Shown: piece by piece, positions 9,062 through 17,103 of the stretch
Layout of the letters: every line of letters begins with the position of its first letter
Position numbering within the stretch: position 1 is the first letter of the stretch
DNA from: Alphaproteobacteria bacterium
GTDB taxonomy: Bacteria > Pseudomonadota > Alphaproteobacteria > Micavibrionales > Micavibrionaceae
Direction of reading: 5' to 3'
Assembly (NCBI GenBank): GCA_030426925.1
Contig: JAUHXT010000001.1
Coordinates: 62,001 to 126,000 of the forward strand
Length of the DNA stretch: 64,000 nucleotides
The notes under the pieces: generated by a model
Databases searched by the model: none
Seen by the model: the letters and a program-made list of their open reading frames with translations, nothing else
What the model was told of the DNA's origin: nothing
Made by a program: the position numbers and the translations under genes

Positions 9062-9122
9062 ATCAGGTGCTGCGAGGTTGCGGGCCTGTAGACATAACTT
9101 ACTTGCTCACAGGAGGAGTATG
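9062..9122 (+). promoter_or_regulatory. ROSE-like RNA thermometer in the hsp20 leader
   Basis: The leader ends with TTGCT (9103-9107) able to pair with AGGA (9114-9117) of the ribosome binding site with one bulged G, the diagnostic pairing of ROSE elements in alphaproteobacterial small heat-shock genes. Flanking pairs TAC (9100-9102) with GTA (9118-9120) lengthen the stem over the site. A second hairpin, CAGG (9064-9067) with CCTG (9085-9088), lies upstream, as in multi-hairpin ROSE leaders. Melting at heat-shock temperature would free the AGGAGG. Confidence 0.7.
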
Positions 9123-9602
9123 ATGAACACAAGACTATCCTTGTTTGATAGCCCGATGTTCCTGGGCTTTGACCAACTGGAACAAACATTTGACCGGATC
9201 CGCAAAAGCGCCGGAGAAGGATATCCCCCCTATAACATCGAACAAATTGGCGAAGACGGTTTGCGCATTACGCTGGCCGTTGCCGGCTTTACGATGGATG
9301 ATCTGGATATCGAAATCGAACATAACCAGTTGTCCATTCGCGGACGGCAGGAAGACGATGACGAGCGTTTATACCTGCATCGCGGGATAGCCGCACGGCA
9401 GTTTCAGCGTTCGTTTGTGCTGGCTGAGGGTATTGAAGTTCTTGGCGCAACGCTGGACAACGGCTTGCTGCATATTGATATGCAACGGGTTACGCCGGAA
9501 TCAGCCGCCAAGAAAATTGCTATTTCCGCCCCGGCAGACCATTCAACCAACGGCAAATCGTCGGCGAAGACGATTGATGTCGATAAAGGTAAGAAAGCGT
9601 AA
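9123..9602 (+). CDS. Small heat-shock protein, Hsp20/IbpA type
   Basis: A 159-residue ATP-independent holdase chaperone that keeps unfolding proteins soluble. The alpha-crystallin domain spans about residues 35-130, with PPYNIEQ at its start, the hydrophobic LAVAGF, the LSIRGR strand and a GxLxI-type element (NGLLHIDM). The C-terminal extension carries KIAI in place of a strict I-x-I. An AGGAGGAG ribosome site at 9111-9118 best fits the second of two adjacent ATGs (9123 rather than 9120). It is followed 11 bases later by the DUF1150-type gene, a standard alphaproteobacterial pairing, and preceded by a ROSE-like leader. Confidence 0.95.
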   Translation: MNTRLSLFDSPMFLGFDQLEQTFDRIRKSAGEGYPPYNIEQIGEDGLRITLAVAGFTMDDLDIEIEHNQLSIRGRQEDDDERLYLHRGIAARQFQRSFVLAEGIEVLGATLDNGLLHIDMQRVTPESAAKKIAISAPADHSTNGKSSAKTIDVDKGKKA

Positions 9603-9613
9603 GGAGGATAGTG

Positions 9614-9847
9614 ATGGAACATCACGTAATAACCGTAGAGGACGCTTTGCGCAAATTAAGCGTTCAGGATTTTCTGAATATGGGGATTGATCAAATTGCC
9701 TATATCAAGCCTTTAGAGGCAGGAAAGTCCGAACCGGGGTTCGCCATTCACGCGGCAGACGGTCGGCAGATTTCCGTGATAGACAGTTATATGTCTGCGG
9801 TTGCACTTATTCACCAGAATGATATGCACGCTGTTACGGTTCATTAA
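9614..9847 (+). CDS. DUF1150 family small protein
   Basis: A 77-residue protein matching the DUF1150 family, which in alphaproteobacteria commonly follows an hsp20 gene. The core is a helix then beta-strand pattern ending in a conserved aspartate-rich and DMHAVTVH-like terminus. AAGGAGG at 9601-9607 is ideally spaced from the ATG at 9614; a GTG three bases earlier is less likely. Function is unknown, but shared transcription with hsp20 suggests a heat-stress role. The transcript ends at the terminator just downstream. Confidence 0.85.
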   Translation: MEHHVITVEDALRKLSVQDFLNMGIDQIAYIKPLEAGKSEPGFAIHAADGRQISVIDSYMSAVALIHQNDMHAVTVH

Positions 9848-9853
9848 ACGTTT

Positions 9854-9888
9854 AAAAAAGCCGGGTCTTATATAGTTCCGGCTTTTTT
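9854..9888. terminator. Bidirectional intrinsic terminator
   Basis: AAAAAAGCCGG (9854-9864) pairs with CCGGCTTTTTT (9878-9888) around a 13-base loop. The A-run and T-run make it work for both the hsp20 operon and the leftward gene that ends inside it. Confidence 0.9.
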
Positions 9889-10141
9889 ATGCCACCAGCG
9901 AGCAGTCAAATTCATCAGAGTTTTCGAACTGACGGATTTCAATTTCACGAAAGTCCGCGAAATCATTCAGAGCCAGATTGTTCAAAAACGCCTTCAGGTT
10001 GGTCAGTTTTTGCGTATCAGAGACCGTACGCATCACGGACAGATCAATATCCGTTTCCACGATCAGTTTCTGGGTAATTCCGCGTTCAGTCATCGTTTCC
10101 ATGATACGCGTACGCTGGATATGTGGATGTTCAGTCAACAT
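9887..10141 (-). CDS. Hypothetical protein, 84 residues
   Basis: A small soluble, acidic protein without recognised domain. It has a short N-terminal basic stretch, a TDIDLSVMRTV segment and a C-terminal IEIRQFENSDEFD pattern. An AAGGAG site nine bases upstream of the ATG at 10141 supports translation. Its stop lies inside the shared terminator with the hsp20 operon. It lies 81 bases downstream of the ptsN stop codon reading frame region on the opposite side, and probably has its own promoter there. It may be part of the nearby stress cluster, but that is only location. Confidence 0.65.
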   Translation of the reverse strand: MLTEHPHIQRTRIMETMTERGITQKLIVETDIDLSVMRTVSDTQKLTNLKAFLNNLALNDFADFREIEIRQFENSDEFDCSLVA

Positions 10142-10222
10142 GGCAGTTGTCTCCTTGCTTTGTTATTGCAAAAAACACATACCCAATATCATGGCCCTTT
10201 CGGGCTACCGCTTGTTATAAAA

Positions 10223-10696
10223 TTATGCAGCCATCAAAATTTGTGTCTGGGAATCCAGGAACAAGCTTTGAAGGTCTTCTTCATCTTCCAGTTCCCGCAG
10301 GTTGTCACAGAAATCTGTGTCACGCAGCAAGCGGGACAGGCGTGATAAACGTCTTAAATGGTGCGGACCGTCGGCTTTCGGCGAGGCAACGCAACAAATA
10401 ATATCTACGGGCATATCATCAATGCCTTTGAAATCTGTCGGTTTTTTGAGTTTCAGCAGCGCGCTGAGCGGTTGATCAATGTCATCAATCTGGATATGCG
10501 GCAGGGCGATGCCGTTGCCGATACCGGACGGCGAGGTTACTTCCTGTTCCATAAACGCTTGCAGGAAGTGTTCTTCGCTTTTACCCGTAATTTTTGCGAA
10601 CCCGGCGGCCAAAGTTTCTAAAACTTGCTTTTTTCCCGCTAGGTCAATATCGGTCAGAACAAAGTCAAACCGTAGCTTTTCACGATGAGAGAGCAT
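10223..10696 (-). CDS. ptsN: PTS IIA-like nitrogen-regulatory protein
   Basis: A 157-residue phosphocarrier of the PTS-Ntr system, which couples nitrogen, potassium and carbon status to regulators. The EIIA type 2 domain spans about 5-150; the active histidine is in GIALPHIQ near residue 67-72. A GGGG-type site lies before the ATG at 10696, and earlier in-frame codons have no support. In proteobacteria ptsN commonly lies with rpoN and hpf, as here, although a MurD-like gene on the other strand separates hpf from rpoN. The 165-base gap to hpf upstream is AT-rich and may hold a separate promoter. Confidence 0.92.
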   Translation of the reverse strand: MLSHREKLRFDFVLTDIDLAGKKQVLETLAAGFAKITGKSEEHFLQAFMEQEVTSPSGIGNGIALPHIQIDDIDQPLSALLKLKKPTDFKGIDDMPVDIICCVASPKADGPHHLRRLSRLSRLLRDTDFCDNLRELEDEEDLQSLFLDSQTQILMAA

Positions 10697-10861
10697 ATCA
10701 TCCCCACAAAATTTCACCACAACACAGATGCATTTATGATCGAAAAACATACAAAAGACAAGCGTTTTTGGTAGGAAAAACAACGATTTGTGTATTTTCG
10801 ACCTAACTTTTTTATTTATAAAAACGAACTTGAGAAAATCCGTATATATTAGTTTTTCGTG

Positions 10862-11476
10862 TTAGTGATTGCCTTCCGGATCGACCCAGCCGACATTTCC
10901 GTCCTCGCGCCGATAGACCATATTTAGTCCATTATGGTGCGGATTCCGGAACATCAGGGCGTTCTGACCTGACAGGTCGAGTCGCATGACTGCTTCAGAT
11001 ACGGTCATGGTCTGAATATTTGTGACCATATCGGCGATCACGACCGGATTATCGCCGTGCGGATAGTCACCGTCTTCATTTGCCTCGTTATCCTGTTCTT
11101 CTGCTTCCGGACCGGTTGTGGCGAGGACATAATCGCGGGCCTTCATAATCTCCGCTTCCGGCGTTTCTTCCATGCGTGCGTGGTGGTCGCGCAGCATTTT
11201 CTTATATCGTCTCAGTTGCTTGGCGACTTTTTCGGCGGCAGTGTCAAACGAGACATACGGATCGCTTTCCACCGCATCGGACATCACCATGATATCCTTG
11301 CCAACGCGGATCGAGATATGAGTTTTGGTAAAGGCATGCCCTTCCGGCGCCAATGTTACCGTCGCGTCGATCGCGCGGTTGAAGTATTTGTTGTTAATGT
11401 CCTCCAGTTTATCGGATACATGCGTGCGCAGTGCGTCACCAACATCCATTTGCTTCCCTTGAACGGTTAGTTGCAT
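10862..11476 (-). CDS. hpf: Ribosome hibernation promoting factor, long form
   Basis: A 204-residue protein that inactivates ribosomes, typically by driving 100S dimers in stationary phase or stress. The N-terminal S30AE/YfiA domain covers about 1-105 with the basic KQLRRYKKMLRDHH stretch; an acidic linker (about 115-145) leads to the C-terminal dimerising domain about 145-204, ending in a FRNPHHNGLNMVYRR-type motif typical of long HPF. The ATG at 11476 starts directly at the family N-terminus. A promoter with TATAAT lies about 95 bases upstream. Confidence 0.95.
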   Translation of the reverse strand: MQLTVQGKQMDVGDALRTHVSDKLEDINNKYFNRAIDATVTLAPEGHAFTKTHISIRVGKDIMVMSDAVESDPYVSFDTAAEKVAKQLRRYKKMLRDHHARMEETPEAEIMKARDYVLATTGPEAEEQDNEANEDGDYPHGDNPVVIADMVTNIQTMTVSEAVMRLDLSGQNALMFRNPHHNGLNMVYRREDGNVGWVDPEGNH

Positions 11477-11571
11477 GGTTTTTGACCTTCTTTTAATGAA
11501 AAGTTACGTGAAAAGTGTCCAGACAATGGGGGGAGACCCCATCTATAATTTGTCTTAAACAGCATAATACT

Positions 11572-11599
11572 ATTATAGTCCATTTTTAGTTTTCCACAA
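11572..11599 (-). promoter_or_regulatory. Putative sigma-70-type promoter for hpf
   Basis: Reading leftward, TTGTGG (11599-11594) and a perfect TATAAT (11577-11572) are separated by 16 bases. The start would give a leader of about 90 bases containing a GGGG/CCCC hairpin at 11526-11541. The element ends about 20 bases before the murD-like start on the other strand, so the two genes diverge from a very compact region. Confidence 0.45.
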
Positions 11600-11621
11600 A
11601 AGCTTTAATCAAGGAAATATT

Positions 11622-12827
11622 GTGGCATCGATTCCGAAAAATATCGCGATCTGGGGTACCGGAAAGGAAGGGCAAGCAGGGCTTTCGTACCTAAGTAGGC
11701 TTTATCCGGATGCAGACTTTACATTGATCGATAAAGATAACGAAATGGCGTTTTTGCCATCTGTCGCCGCGGGTGATTTTGACCTGATTTTCAAAAGTCC
11801 GGGCGTTAGTTTGTACAAACCGGAACTTGTGCAGGCAAAAGACAAAGGTACATGCATAACATCGGGCACGAATTTGTGGTTCGAGGCACATCCGGATGCA
11901 TGCGTCGTTGCCGCTACCGGTACGAAGGGGAAAAGTACAACCGCGGCGTTGATTCATCACATGCTGCAAAAATGCGGAATCCACAGTGTTTTGGCTGGGA
12001 ACATCGGTAAGCCGCTGCTGGAAGTTGAGCCGCAGGACGTGACGGTGGTGGAGCTATCATCGTTCCAGACAGCGGACCTGGAGCATCATCCGGAAATTGC
12101 CGTGCTGACCAATTTGTATGAAGCGCATCTGGAATGGCATGGCGGGCGGGAGCAATATCATAAAGACAAGATGCGCCTGTTTGATTTATCCGACGAGACT
12201 ACGGCGATTGTTTCCAAGGATGACGAAGCCGCCAAATCTTATCTGGGGGATCGCGACAATGTTTTTCTGTACGGTTCGAATGTAGGCGATTTAATTGTGC
12301 CAGCGGTATTGAACAAACCGCATAATTTAAAAAATATTTCGGCTGCGATGACCGTTGTAGAAGTTTTGAACGCTCTGTCACGGTTGCCGGTCAATGCGCT
12401 GGATGATTTTAAACCGTTGCCGCACCGGCAGGAGATTGTTGGCGAGCGCGACGGAATTACCTTTGTCAATGATAGTATTTCCACCGTACCGGAAACAGTC
12501 GTAGCGGCGCTTGAGGCGTTCTCTGATAAGCCGGTGTCGCTTATTATTGGTGGGGAAGAAAAGGAGCAAGACTACACGGTTGTTAGCACCGCTGTTAAAA
12601 AATATGGCGCTATCAAAGTATTTTGTGTTCCGGACAGCGGGACGCGCCTTGTGAAAGAAGTCGAAAATTCCACGCTTTGTATGAATATGGAAGATGCTGT
12701 GAAGCAGGCGATCGCCGCCGTTCAAGGGGGTGGATATGTCCTGCTATCGCCCGGTACGCCCAGTTTTCCTATCTATCAAAACTATGTCGAGCGCGGCAAG
12801 CATTTTAAAAAGCTATGCGGGTTTTAA
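11622..12827 (+). CDS. MurD-like Mur ligase (UDP-MurNAc-L-Ala glutamate ligase family)
   Basis: A 401-residue ATP-dependent ligase of the Mur family, adding glutamate to UDP-N-acetylmuramoyl-L-alanine in peptidoglycan synthesis. Order: Rossmann-like N-domain 1-90 (WGTGKEGQ), central P-loop GTKGKSTT at 100-107, LSSFQTADL near 145, HLEWHGG near 169, and a C-terminal domain with HRQEIVG then NDSISTVPE at 283-291. Classical MurD usually reads NDSKATN at that last motif; the NDSIST form recalls MurD2 enzymes that use L-glutamate, so substrate stereochemistry is open. GTG start with AAGGAA upstream. It interrupts the usual rpoN-hpf order on the opposite strand. Confidence 0.85.
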   Translation: MASIPKNIAIWGTGKEGQAGLSYLSRLYPDADFTLIDKDNEMAFLPSVAAGDFDLIFKSPGVSLYKPELVQAKDKGTCITSGTNLWFEAHPDACVVAATGTKGKSTTAALIHHMLQKCGIHSVLAGNIGKPLLEVEPQDVTVVELSSFQTADLEHHPEIAVLTNLYEAHLEWHGGREQYHKDKMRLFDLSDETTAIVSKDDEAAKSYLGDRDNVFLYGSNVGDLIVPAVLNKPHNLKNISAAMTVVEVLNALSRLPVNALDDFKPLPHRQEIVGERDGITFVNDSISTVPETVVAALEAFSDKPVSLIIGGEEKEQDYTVVSTAVKKYGAIKVFCVPDSGTRLVKEVENSTLCMNMEDAVKQAIAAVQGGGYVLLSPGTPSFPIYQNYVERGKHFKKLCGF

Positions 12828-14290
12828 ACCTGGCTTTTCTTTTGTTTGCGGCGCTGAATCGATGAGGGGATATGCATAGCTTCGCGATATTTTGCGACTG
12901 TGCGGCGTGCGATATCAATTCCTTCTCCTTGCAATATCTCAACGATTTTATCATCGGACAAAATAGATTTCGGGTTTTCTTCGTCAATCATGTTTTTAAT
13001 GCGCGCCTTGATGCTTTCGGATGAATGGGCGATTCCGTCTTCACTGATAAGCGCGGTGGAGAAGAAATATTTCAGTTCGAAAATACCGCGCGGCGTGCCG
13101 ATATATTTGTTGTTGGTGACACGCGATACCGTGCTTTCGTGCATGTCAATGACATCAGCAATATCCTTCAATGTTAAGGGGCGTAAAAATTCAATCCCGT
13201 AATTGAAAAACGCATCCTGCTGTTCAACGATTTCAGCCGCGACTTTTAAAATTGTCTGGGCGCGCTGGTCCAATGCCTTGACCAGCCAGTTGGCCGAGTT
13301 CAGCTTCGTGGTGATGTATTCCTTGTCTTCTTTACGTTTCGCGGTTCCTGCGACCTGCGTGTAATATTCCTGATTGATCAGAACCTTTGGCAAGGTGTCG
13401 GTGTTCAATTCTACTTTCCAGCCGCCGCCCAGATTTTTCGGAAGTTTTTTCATGAGCACGTCGGGCACGGCAGTTTGTACAACGATATGATCAAAATTCG
13501 CGGCCGGTTTCGGGTTCAGGGATTTGATATCCGCGATCATATCCTGAAGGTACGTGGTGTTCACGTCACATTTTTTTGCCAGCGCGTTGAAGTCATGGTC
13601 GGCGAGCATGTTTAAATTTGCCAAGAGTTTTTTTGTCGGCTCGTCGAGCTTTCCCTGCTCATCAAGCTGTAATGCAAGGCACTCTTCCAAGTCCTTGGCA
13701 AACACGCCGGTCGGGTCAAACTGTTTCATTTCGTGCAAAAGTTTTTCGAGGCGTTCGACGGAGCAGCCGAGCTTTTCTGCCAGGTCGGCCGGACTTTCGC
13801 GCAAGTATCCTGCTTCGTCCAGCCGTTCAATCAGCAACGCGCCGATCATGCGGTCGCGCCCATCATTGAAGGTTACGAATAGTTGTTCCAATAAATGCTC
13901 GCGGAATGTTTCGGGGCGTGACATGGAGTTTTCGAACGCAGTGTCGAGGGTGTCGAAGCTGCGGGACCCGCCTGCGCCAACGTCGGCCATGGAGGATCCT
14001 GCGTCGAAATCCTGCATATCGCTGCCGGAGTTTTCCGGTTCGTAATCGTGTGCGAAGTTATCATCCATACTGTCCGACGGTTCAGTGGATTCGGGTGCGT
14101 CGTCCGAGCCTGTGTCACTTTCACGCTCCTGTTTTTCCAGTAGCGGGTTTTCGGCGAGTTCGCTTTCCACAAATTCCGTCAGTTCCTGATTGTTCAGCTG
14201 CAACAGCTTGATTGCCTGCTGCAGTTGCGGGGTCATGACAAGGTTCTGGGACTGGCGCAGATCGAGGCGCTGTGAGATATTGCTGCTCAT
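12824..14290 (-). CDS. rpoN: RNA polymerase sigma-54 factor
   Basis: A 488-residue alternative sigma factor needing AAA+ activators. Region I at the N-terminus is Gln/Leu-rich (LRQSQNLVMTPQLQQAIKLL), followed by an acidic region II about 50-110, the core-binding domain about 120-300, a helix-turn-helix segment near 380-400 (LKDIADVIDMHESTVSRV) and the RpoN box ARRTVAKYRE near 467-476. Length and order match the family. It lies 29 bases downstream of lptB, the classical order, and converges with the MurD-like gene with a four-base overlap. Confidence 0.97.
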   Translation of the reverse strand: MSSNISQRLDLRQSQNLVMTPQLQQAIKLLQLNNQELTEFVESELAENPLLEKQERESDTGSDDAPESTEPSDSMDDNFAHDYEPENSGSDMQDFDAGSSMADVGAGGSRSFDTLDTAFENSMSRPETFREHLLEQLFVTFNDGRDRMIGALLIERLDEAGYLRESPADLAEKLGCSVERLEKLLHEMKQFDPTGVFAKDLEECLALQLDEQGKLDEPTKKLLANLNMLADHDFNALAKKCDVNTTYLQDMIADIKSLNPKPAANFDHIVVQTAVPDVLMKKLPKNLGGGWKVELNTDTLPKVLINQEYYTQVAGTAKRKEDKEYITTKLNSANWLVKALDQRAQTILKVAAEIVEQQDAFFNYGIEFLRPLTLKDIADVIDMHESTVSRVTNNKYIGTPRGIFELKYFFSTALISEDGIAHSSESIKARIKNMIDEENPKSILSDDKIVEILQGEGIDIARRTVAKYREAMHIPSSIQRRKQKKSQV

Positions 14291-14319
14291 ACCTTTATCT
14301 TACCATGTGCGCGGCAAGG

Positions 14320-15066
14320 TTACAGAGAAAATCCTTCGCCGAGATAGACGCGGCGGACGTCTTCGTGATCGACGATTTCTTCCGGTGTGCCTTCCATCAG
14401 TACGCGGCCATCATGCAGGATATATGCGCGGTCAACGATTTCAAGACAGTCGCGGACATTGTGGTCGGTGATCAGAACGCCGATCCCCTTGGTTTTCAGA
14501 TAACTGATGAGGTTGCGTATATCGCCGACGGCGATCGGGTCGATCCCGGCCAGCGGTTCGTCGAGCAGCATGAAAGACGGGCGTGAGGCCAGTGCGCGTG
14601 CGATTTCCACACGTCTGCGTTCACCGCCCGATAACGCCAGTGCCGGGGTCCGGCGCAAATGGCTGATGGAGAATTCGGACAGCAGTTCTTCGAGCAGACG
14701 GTCCTGTTCGCTGTGGCGCAGTTTTTGTGCCTGTATGACTGCGCGCAGGTTTTCTTCGACGTTCAGGCCGCGAAAAATCGACGCTTCCTGCGGCAGATAA
14801 CCGATGCCAAGACGTGCGCGGCGGTACATGGGCAATTCAGTGATGTCCTGACCATCCAGTTTAATGGTGCCGGAATCGGCGTTCACCAAGCCGGTAACGA
14901 TATAAAAGCTGGTGGTTTTGCCAGCACCGTTCGGGCCGAGCAGGGCGACGGATTCCCCACGCTGAACATGCAGGGAAATGTCATGCAGCACAGGCCGCTT
15001 TTTATAGCTTTTCGACAAATGTTCGGCGTACAGACCGTTTTGTACGGTTTTCAGGCTGGATGACAT
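14320..15066 (-). CDS. lptB: LPS export ABC transporter ATP-binding protein
   Basis: A 248-residue ATPase that powers LPS extraction from the inner membrane with LptF and LptG (both also in this window). Walker [10 protein letters not shown] at 44-52, signature [15 protein letters not shown] near 145-159 and Walker [14 protein letters not shown] near 165-177 are present. The start ATG at 15066 follows the stop of a 24-codon open frame (TAAATG). A rightward ATP-grasp gene separates it from lptA, so lptB cannot share the rnd-kdsD-lptC-lptA transcript simply and probably has its own promoter. Confidence 0.96.
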   Translation of the reverse strand: MSSSLKTVQNGLYAEHLSKSYKKRPVLHDISLHVQRGESVALLGPNGAGKTTSFYIVTGLVNADSGTIKLDGQDITELPMYRRARLGIGYLPQEASIFRGLNVEENLRAVIQAQKLRHSEQDRLLEELLSEFSISHLRRTPALALSGGERRRVEIARALASRPSFMLLDEPLAGIDPIAVGDIRNLISYLKTKGIGVLITDHNVRDCLEIVDRAYILHDGRVLMEGTPEEIVDHEDVRRVYLGEGFSL

Positions 15067-15141
15067 TTACGGGGTTACCCCCATTGCCAGCGCCGCGCCG
15101 AACGCGAAAACCAATAAGAACCGCTTATATAAAAAATCCAT
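15067..15141 (-). CDS. 24-residue hydrophobic small ORF directly upstream of lptB
   Basis: A short open frame beginning ATG at 15141 and ending in TAA abutting the lptB ATG. The peptide begins with a few charged residues (MDFLYKRF) and continues as one hydrophobic helix (LLVFAFGAALAMGV), like a signal peptide or a single-pass microprotein. Its position suggests translational coupling to lptB. The ribosome site is weak (AGGCG). It may be a real membrane microprotein, a leader peptide, or a remnant of a longer exported protein such as a displaced lptA start; I cannot decide. Confidence 0.35.
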   Translation of the reverse strand: MDFLYKRFLLVFAFGAALAMGVTP

Positions 15142-15247
15142 GAAACGCCTGTATTTTAACCTTTGGTCAATATGCTTGCTTTAGCCTGAAAAGCAAGATG
15201 AATGGTCAATTTTTCACAAATCAGGACATAAAAGTACAGTTTATCCA

Positions 15248-16315
15248 ATGGCAAGACAATGCAAAGTACTGGTGTTGACCGATAGTTCCCTTCATGGCCC
15301 CCATGAAGGCATTTATGTTGTTTTACAATCGCTTATCAAAGAAAATCTGATTGAATCCGTGTCTGTTTGTGACCGGAATGACGATGATAACCTGCATTTT
15401 TACCGTGACAGGCTGGATGTCGGCGGTTTGAGTGTGTTCGAGGTGGATGAGTGGTATGATTATGAAACGCGGCATGCGCATATGAACAGTTTTCAGTCGC
15501 TGGAGTATTTTGATGCGGTGTGGATGTTCCTCGATCACCCGGTTAGTCCGGAATTTTTACGTTATATCAAAGGGATGTTCCCGAAAGCCTTTATCATGAA
15601 TTGTCCGCTGGGGGTCGAAGAAACCAGCACGAAGGCGGTTTTGGAGGATTTGAAGCGCGAGATTTCCAGTACGACGCAATACATACCTGCCATCAAGGTG
15701 TGTACGTCCATAGAGGATGTTGAAGAGTTTCATAAGGAGTACGGCGATATTGTCCTGAAAGCCTTGCGTGACTTCGGTGGGGCCGGTGTTAAACGGTATA
15801 AAACGAACGGGGAAACAGACATTCGTACGGTACAGGACGTACAGACGTTTCTGGGTAAGCAAGGCGGGCAATGTCTGGCCATGCGGTATTTGGAGAATGA
15901 GGACCAGTCGGACAAACGTACACTGGTGTTTCGCGGGCAGATCTTGGGGTCTGTTTTGCGCCGTCCGGCAAAGGACGGGTGGCTTTGTAATATTGCATCG
16001 GGCGGCAGCGCCGAGATTTCAGCGCCGAATATCGAAGAAAAGACCCTGGTCGACGTGATTGACCCGTGGTTGCAAAGCAAAGGGATATATTATTACGGCA
16101 TTGATACGCTAAAGGATGAAAACGGACGGAGGGTTTTGTCCGAAATCAACACACTGAATATCGGCGGCGCAAAAATTGTGCAGGATTTAACCGGAGAGGA
16201 TATTTCATATATCATTGCTTCCGGGTTTTGTGACTTACTGAGCGAGCATCAGGATTTGCAGATTTCAAACGATGTACGCGATCAGTGGTCGGAGCTTTTT
16301 TCCGATTTCGGGTAA
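15248..16315 (+). CDS. ATP-grasp ligase, glutathione-synthetase-like
   Basis: A 355-residue enzyme resembling GshB. Seen: an N-terminal domain with a DHPVSPEFL segment analogous to the GshB substrate region, an ATP-grasp Gly-rich loop (LRDFGGAGVKRY near 174-185), RRPAKDGWLCNIASGG near 238-253 resembling the GshB R-P-x-x-G-x-x-x-N-x-x-x-G-G motif, and a C-terminal EINTLNIGG near 299-307 with metal-binding Glu and Asn. Whether the product is glutathione or another peptide is unclear, as overall similarity is loose. It lies on the opposite strand between lptA and lptB; its end overlaps lptA by 34 bases. Confidence 0.7.
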   Translation: MARQCKVLVLTDSSLHGPHEGIYVVLQSLIKENLIESVSVCDRNDDDNLHFYRDRLDVGGLSVFEVDEWYDYETRHAHMNSFQSLEYFDAVWMFLDHPVSPEFLRYIKGMFPKAFIMNCPLGVEETSTKAVLEDLKREISSTTQYIPAIKVCTSIEDVEEFHKEYGDIVLKALRDFGGAGVKRYKTNGETDIRTVQDVQTFLGKQGGQCLAMRYLENEDQSDKRTLVFRGQILGSVLRRPAKDGWLCNIASGGSAEISAPNIEEKTLVDVIDPWLQSKGIYYYGIDTLKDENGRRVLSEINTLNIGGAKIVQDLTGEDISYIIASGFCDLLSEHQDLQISNDVRDQWSELFSDFG

Positions 16316-17103
16316 AAGATCCCGCGGACGCGTTCGCCTGTTTCTTCCGCTCCGAACATTTTCGAAATATTGGTAGTTAAATCGACTTCGGCCCGCGCGC
16401 CTTCCAGCACATTCGGCCCGCGGGTGATTTTTACATCACCGGTGATTTCAGCCTTGTTGGTGGAGGAGCGGAAAATAGCGTAATTGCCGGTCAGCACTTC
16501 TTCGGGTGTGGTAATGACTACATTGCCCTTGGCTTCCAATGTTTCGACTGCGTCCTGCCCTTTGCCCTGCCCTTCTTCTTTAAACACGGCTTCAATGGTG
16601 TTGGCTTCGATCGTATCCTGCGCGCGTACGACTTTGGCATTGCCGACGGCGGTTGCGCGGCGCTGTGCCGTTTTATAAACGAAGCGGTCTGTCGCCGTGA
16701 TTGTCTGGTCCGGCGATACCAGTTTTAAATCCGATCCGGTCAATGTTGCGGTTTCGATTTCGACGTTATAAACGGCCTTGTCACCGTAAGCGGTGCTGTC
16801 TTCGTTTTTGATGGTCACATCATCCAAGGCGGTCAGTTGCCAGATGTCGATGCTGGATGCGTCGCTGCTTTTGTAATCTGCGGTCAGGGTCTGGGCCTGA
16901 ATGGAAATGGCGCCCTGTGTCGCGATTGCGGAACCGGTGGCGATATATTGCTGTTTGTTCCTGTGCCATTCCAGGCTTTTCTGTGCGGTGATTTCAATCG
17001 GCTCATTACTGTTCGAGGCAGATTCCAGCGGGCTTTGCGCGTAGGCGCTGGCAGGTGCGTACATCGTGAGTGCGGCCAGTACTATCAGACTGTGTTTGAT
17101 CAT
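16282..17103 (-). CDS. lptA: LPS transport periplasmic protein LptA
   Basis: A 273-residue periplasmic beta-jellyroll protein forming the bridge that carries LPS to the outer membrane. A signal peptide is clear (hydrophobic core about 6-18, cleavage near AYAQS at 20-24). The rest shows repeated OstA-type strands (for example YIATGSAIATQG, VVITTPEEVLTG, ITGDVKITRGPN). It is longer than E. coli LptA (185 residues), as common in alphaproteobacteria. The ATGA overlap with lptC shows coupling. The C-terminus overlaps the convergent ATP-grasp gene. Confidence 0.88.
   Translation of the reverse strand: MIKHSLIVLAALTMYAPASAYAQSPLESASNSNEPIEITAQKSLEWHRNKQQYIATGSAIATQGAISIQAQTLTADYKSSDASSIDIWQLTALDDVTIKNEDSTAYGDKAVYNVEIETATLTGSDLKLVSPDQTITATDRFVYKTAQRRATAVGNAKVVRAQDTIEANTIEAVFKEEGQGKGQDAVETLEAKGNVVITTPEEVLTGNYAIFRSSTNKAEITGDVKITRGPNVLEGARAEVDLTTNISKMFGAEETGERVRGIFYPKSEKSSDH

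Noticed and set aside
10160-10215. GGCCC/GGGCT hairpin near 10194-10207 as terminator of ptsN
   Set aside because: Short stem and no clear T-run on the leftward strand; evidence too weak.
11526-11541. GGGG/CCCC hairpin as terminator before hpf
   Set aside because: No T-run on either strand and it lies in the hpf leader; more likely a leader stem.
13554-14045. Rightward open frame inside rpoN
   Set aside because: Mirror frame of rpoN; Ser-rich, no motif, no ribosome site.
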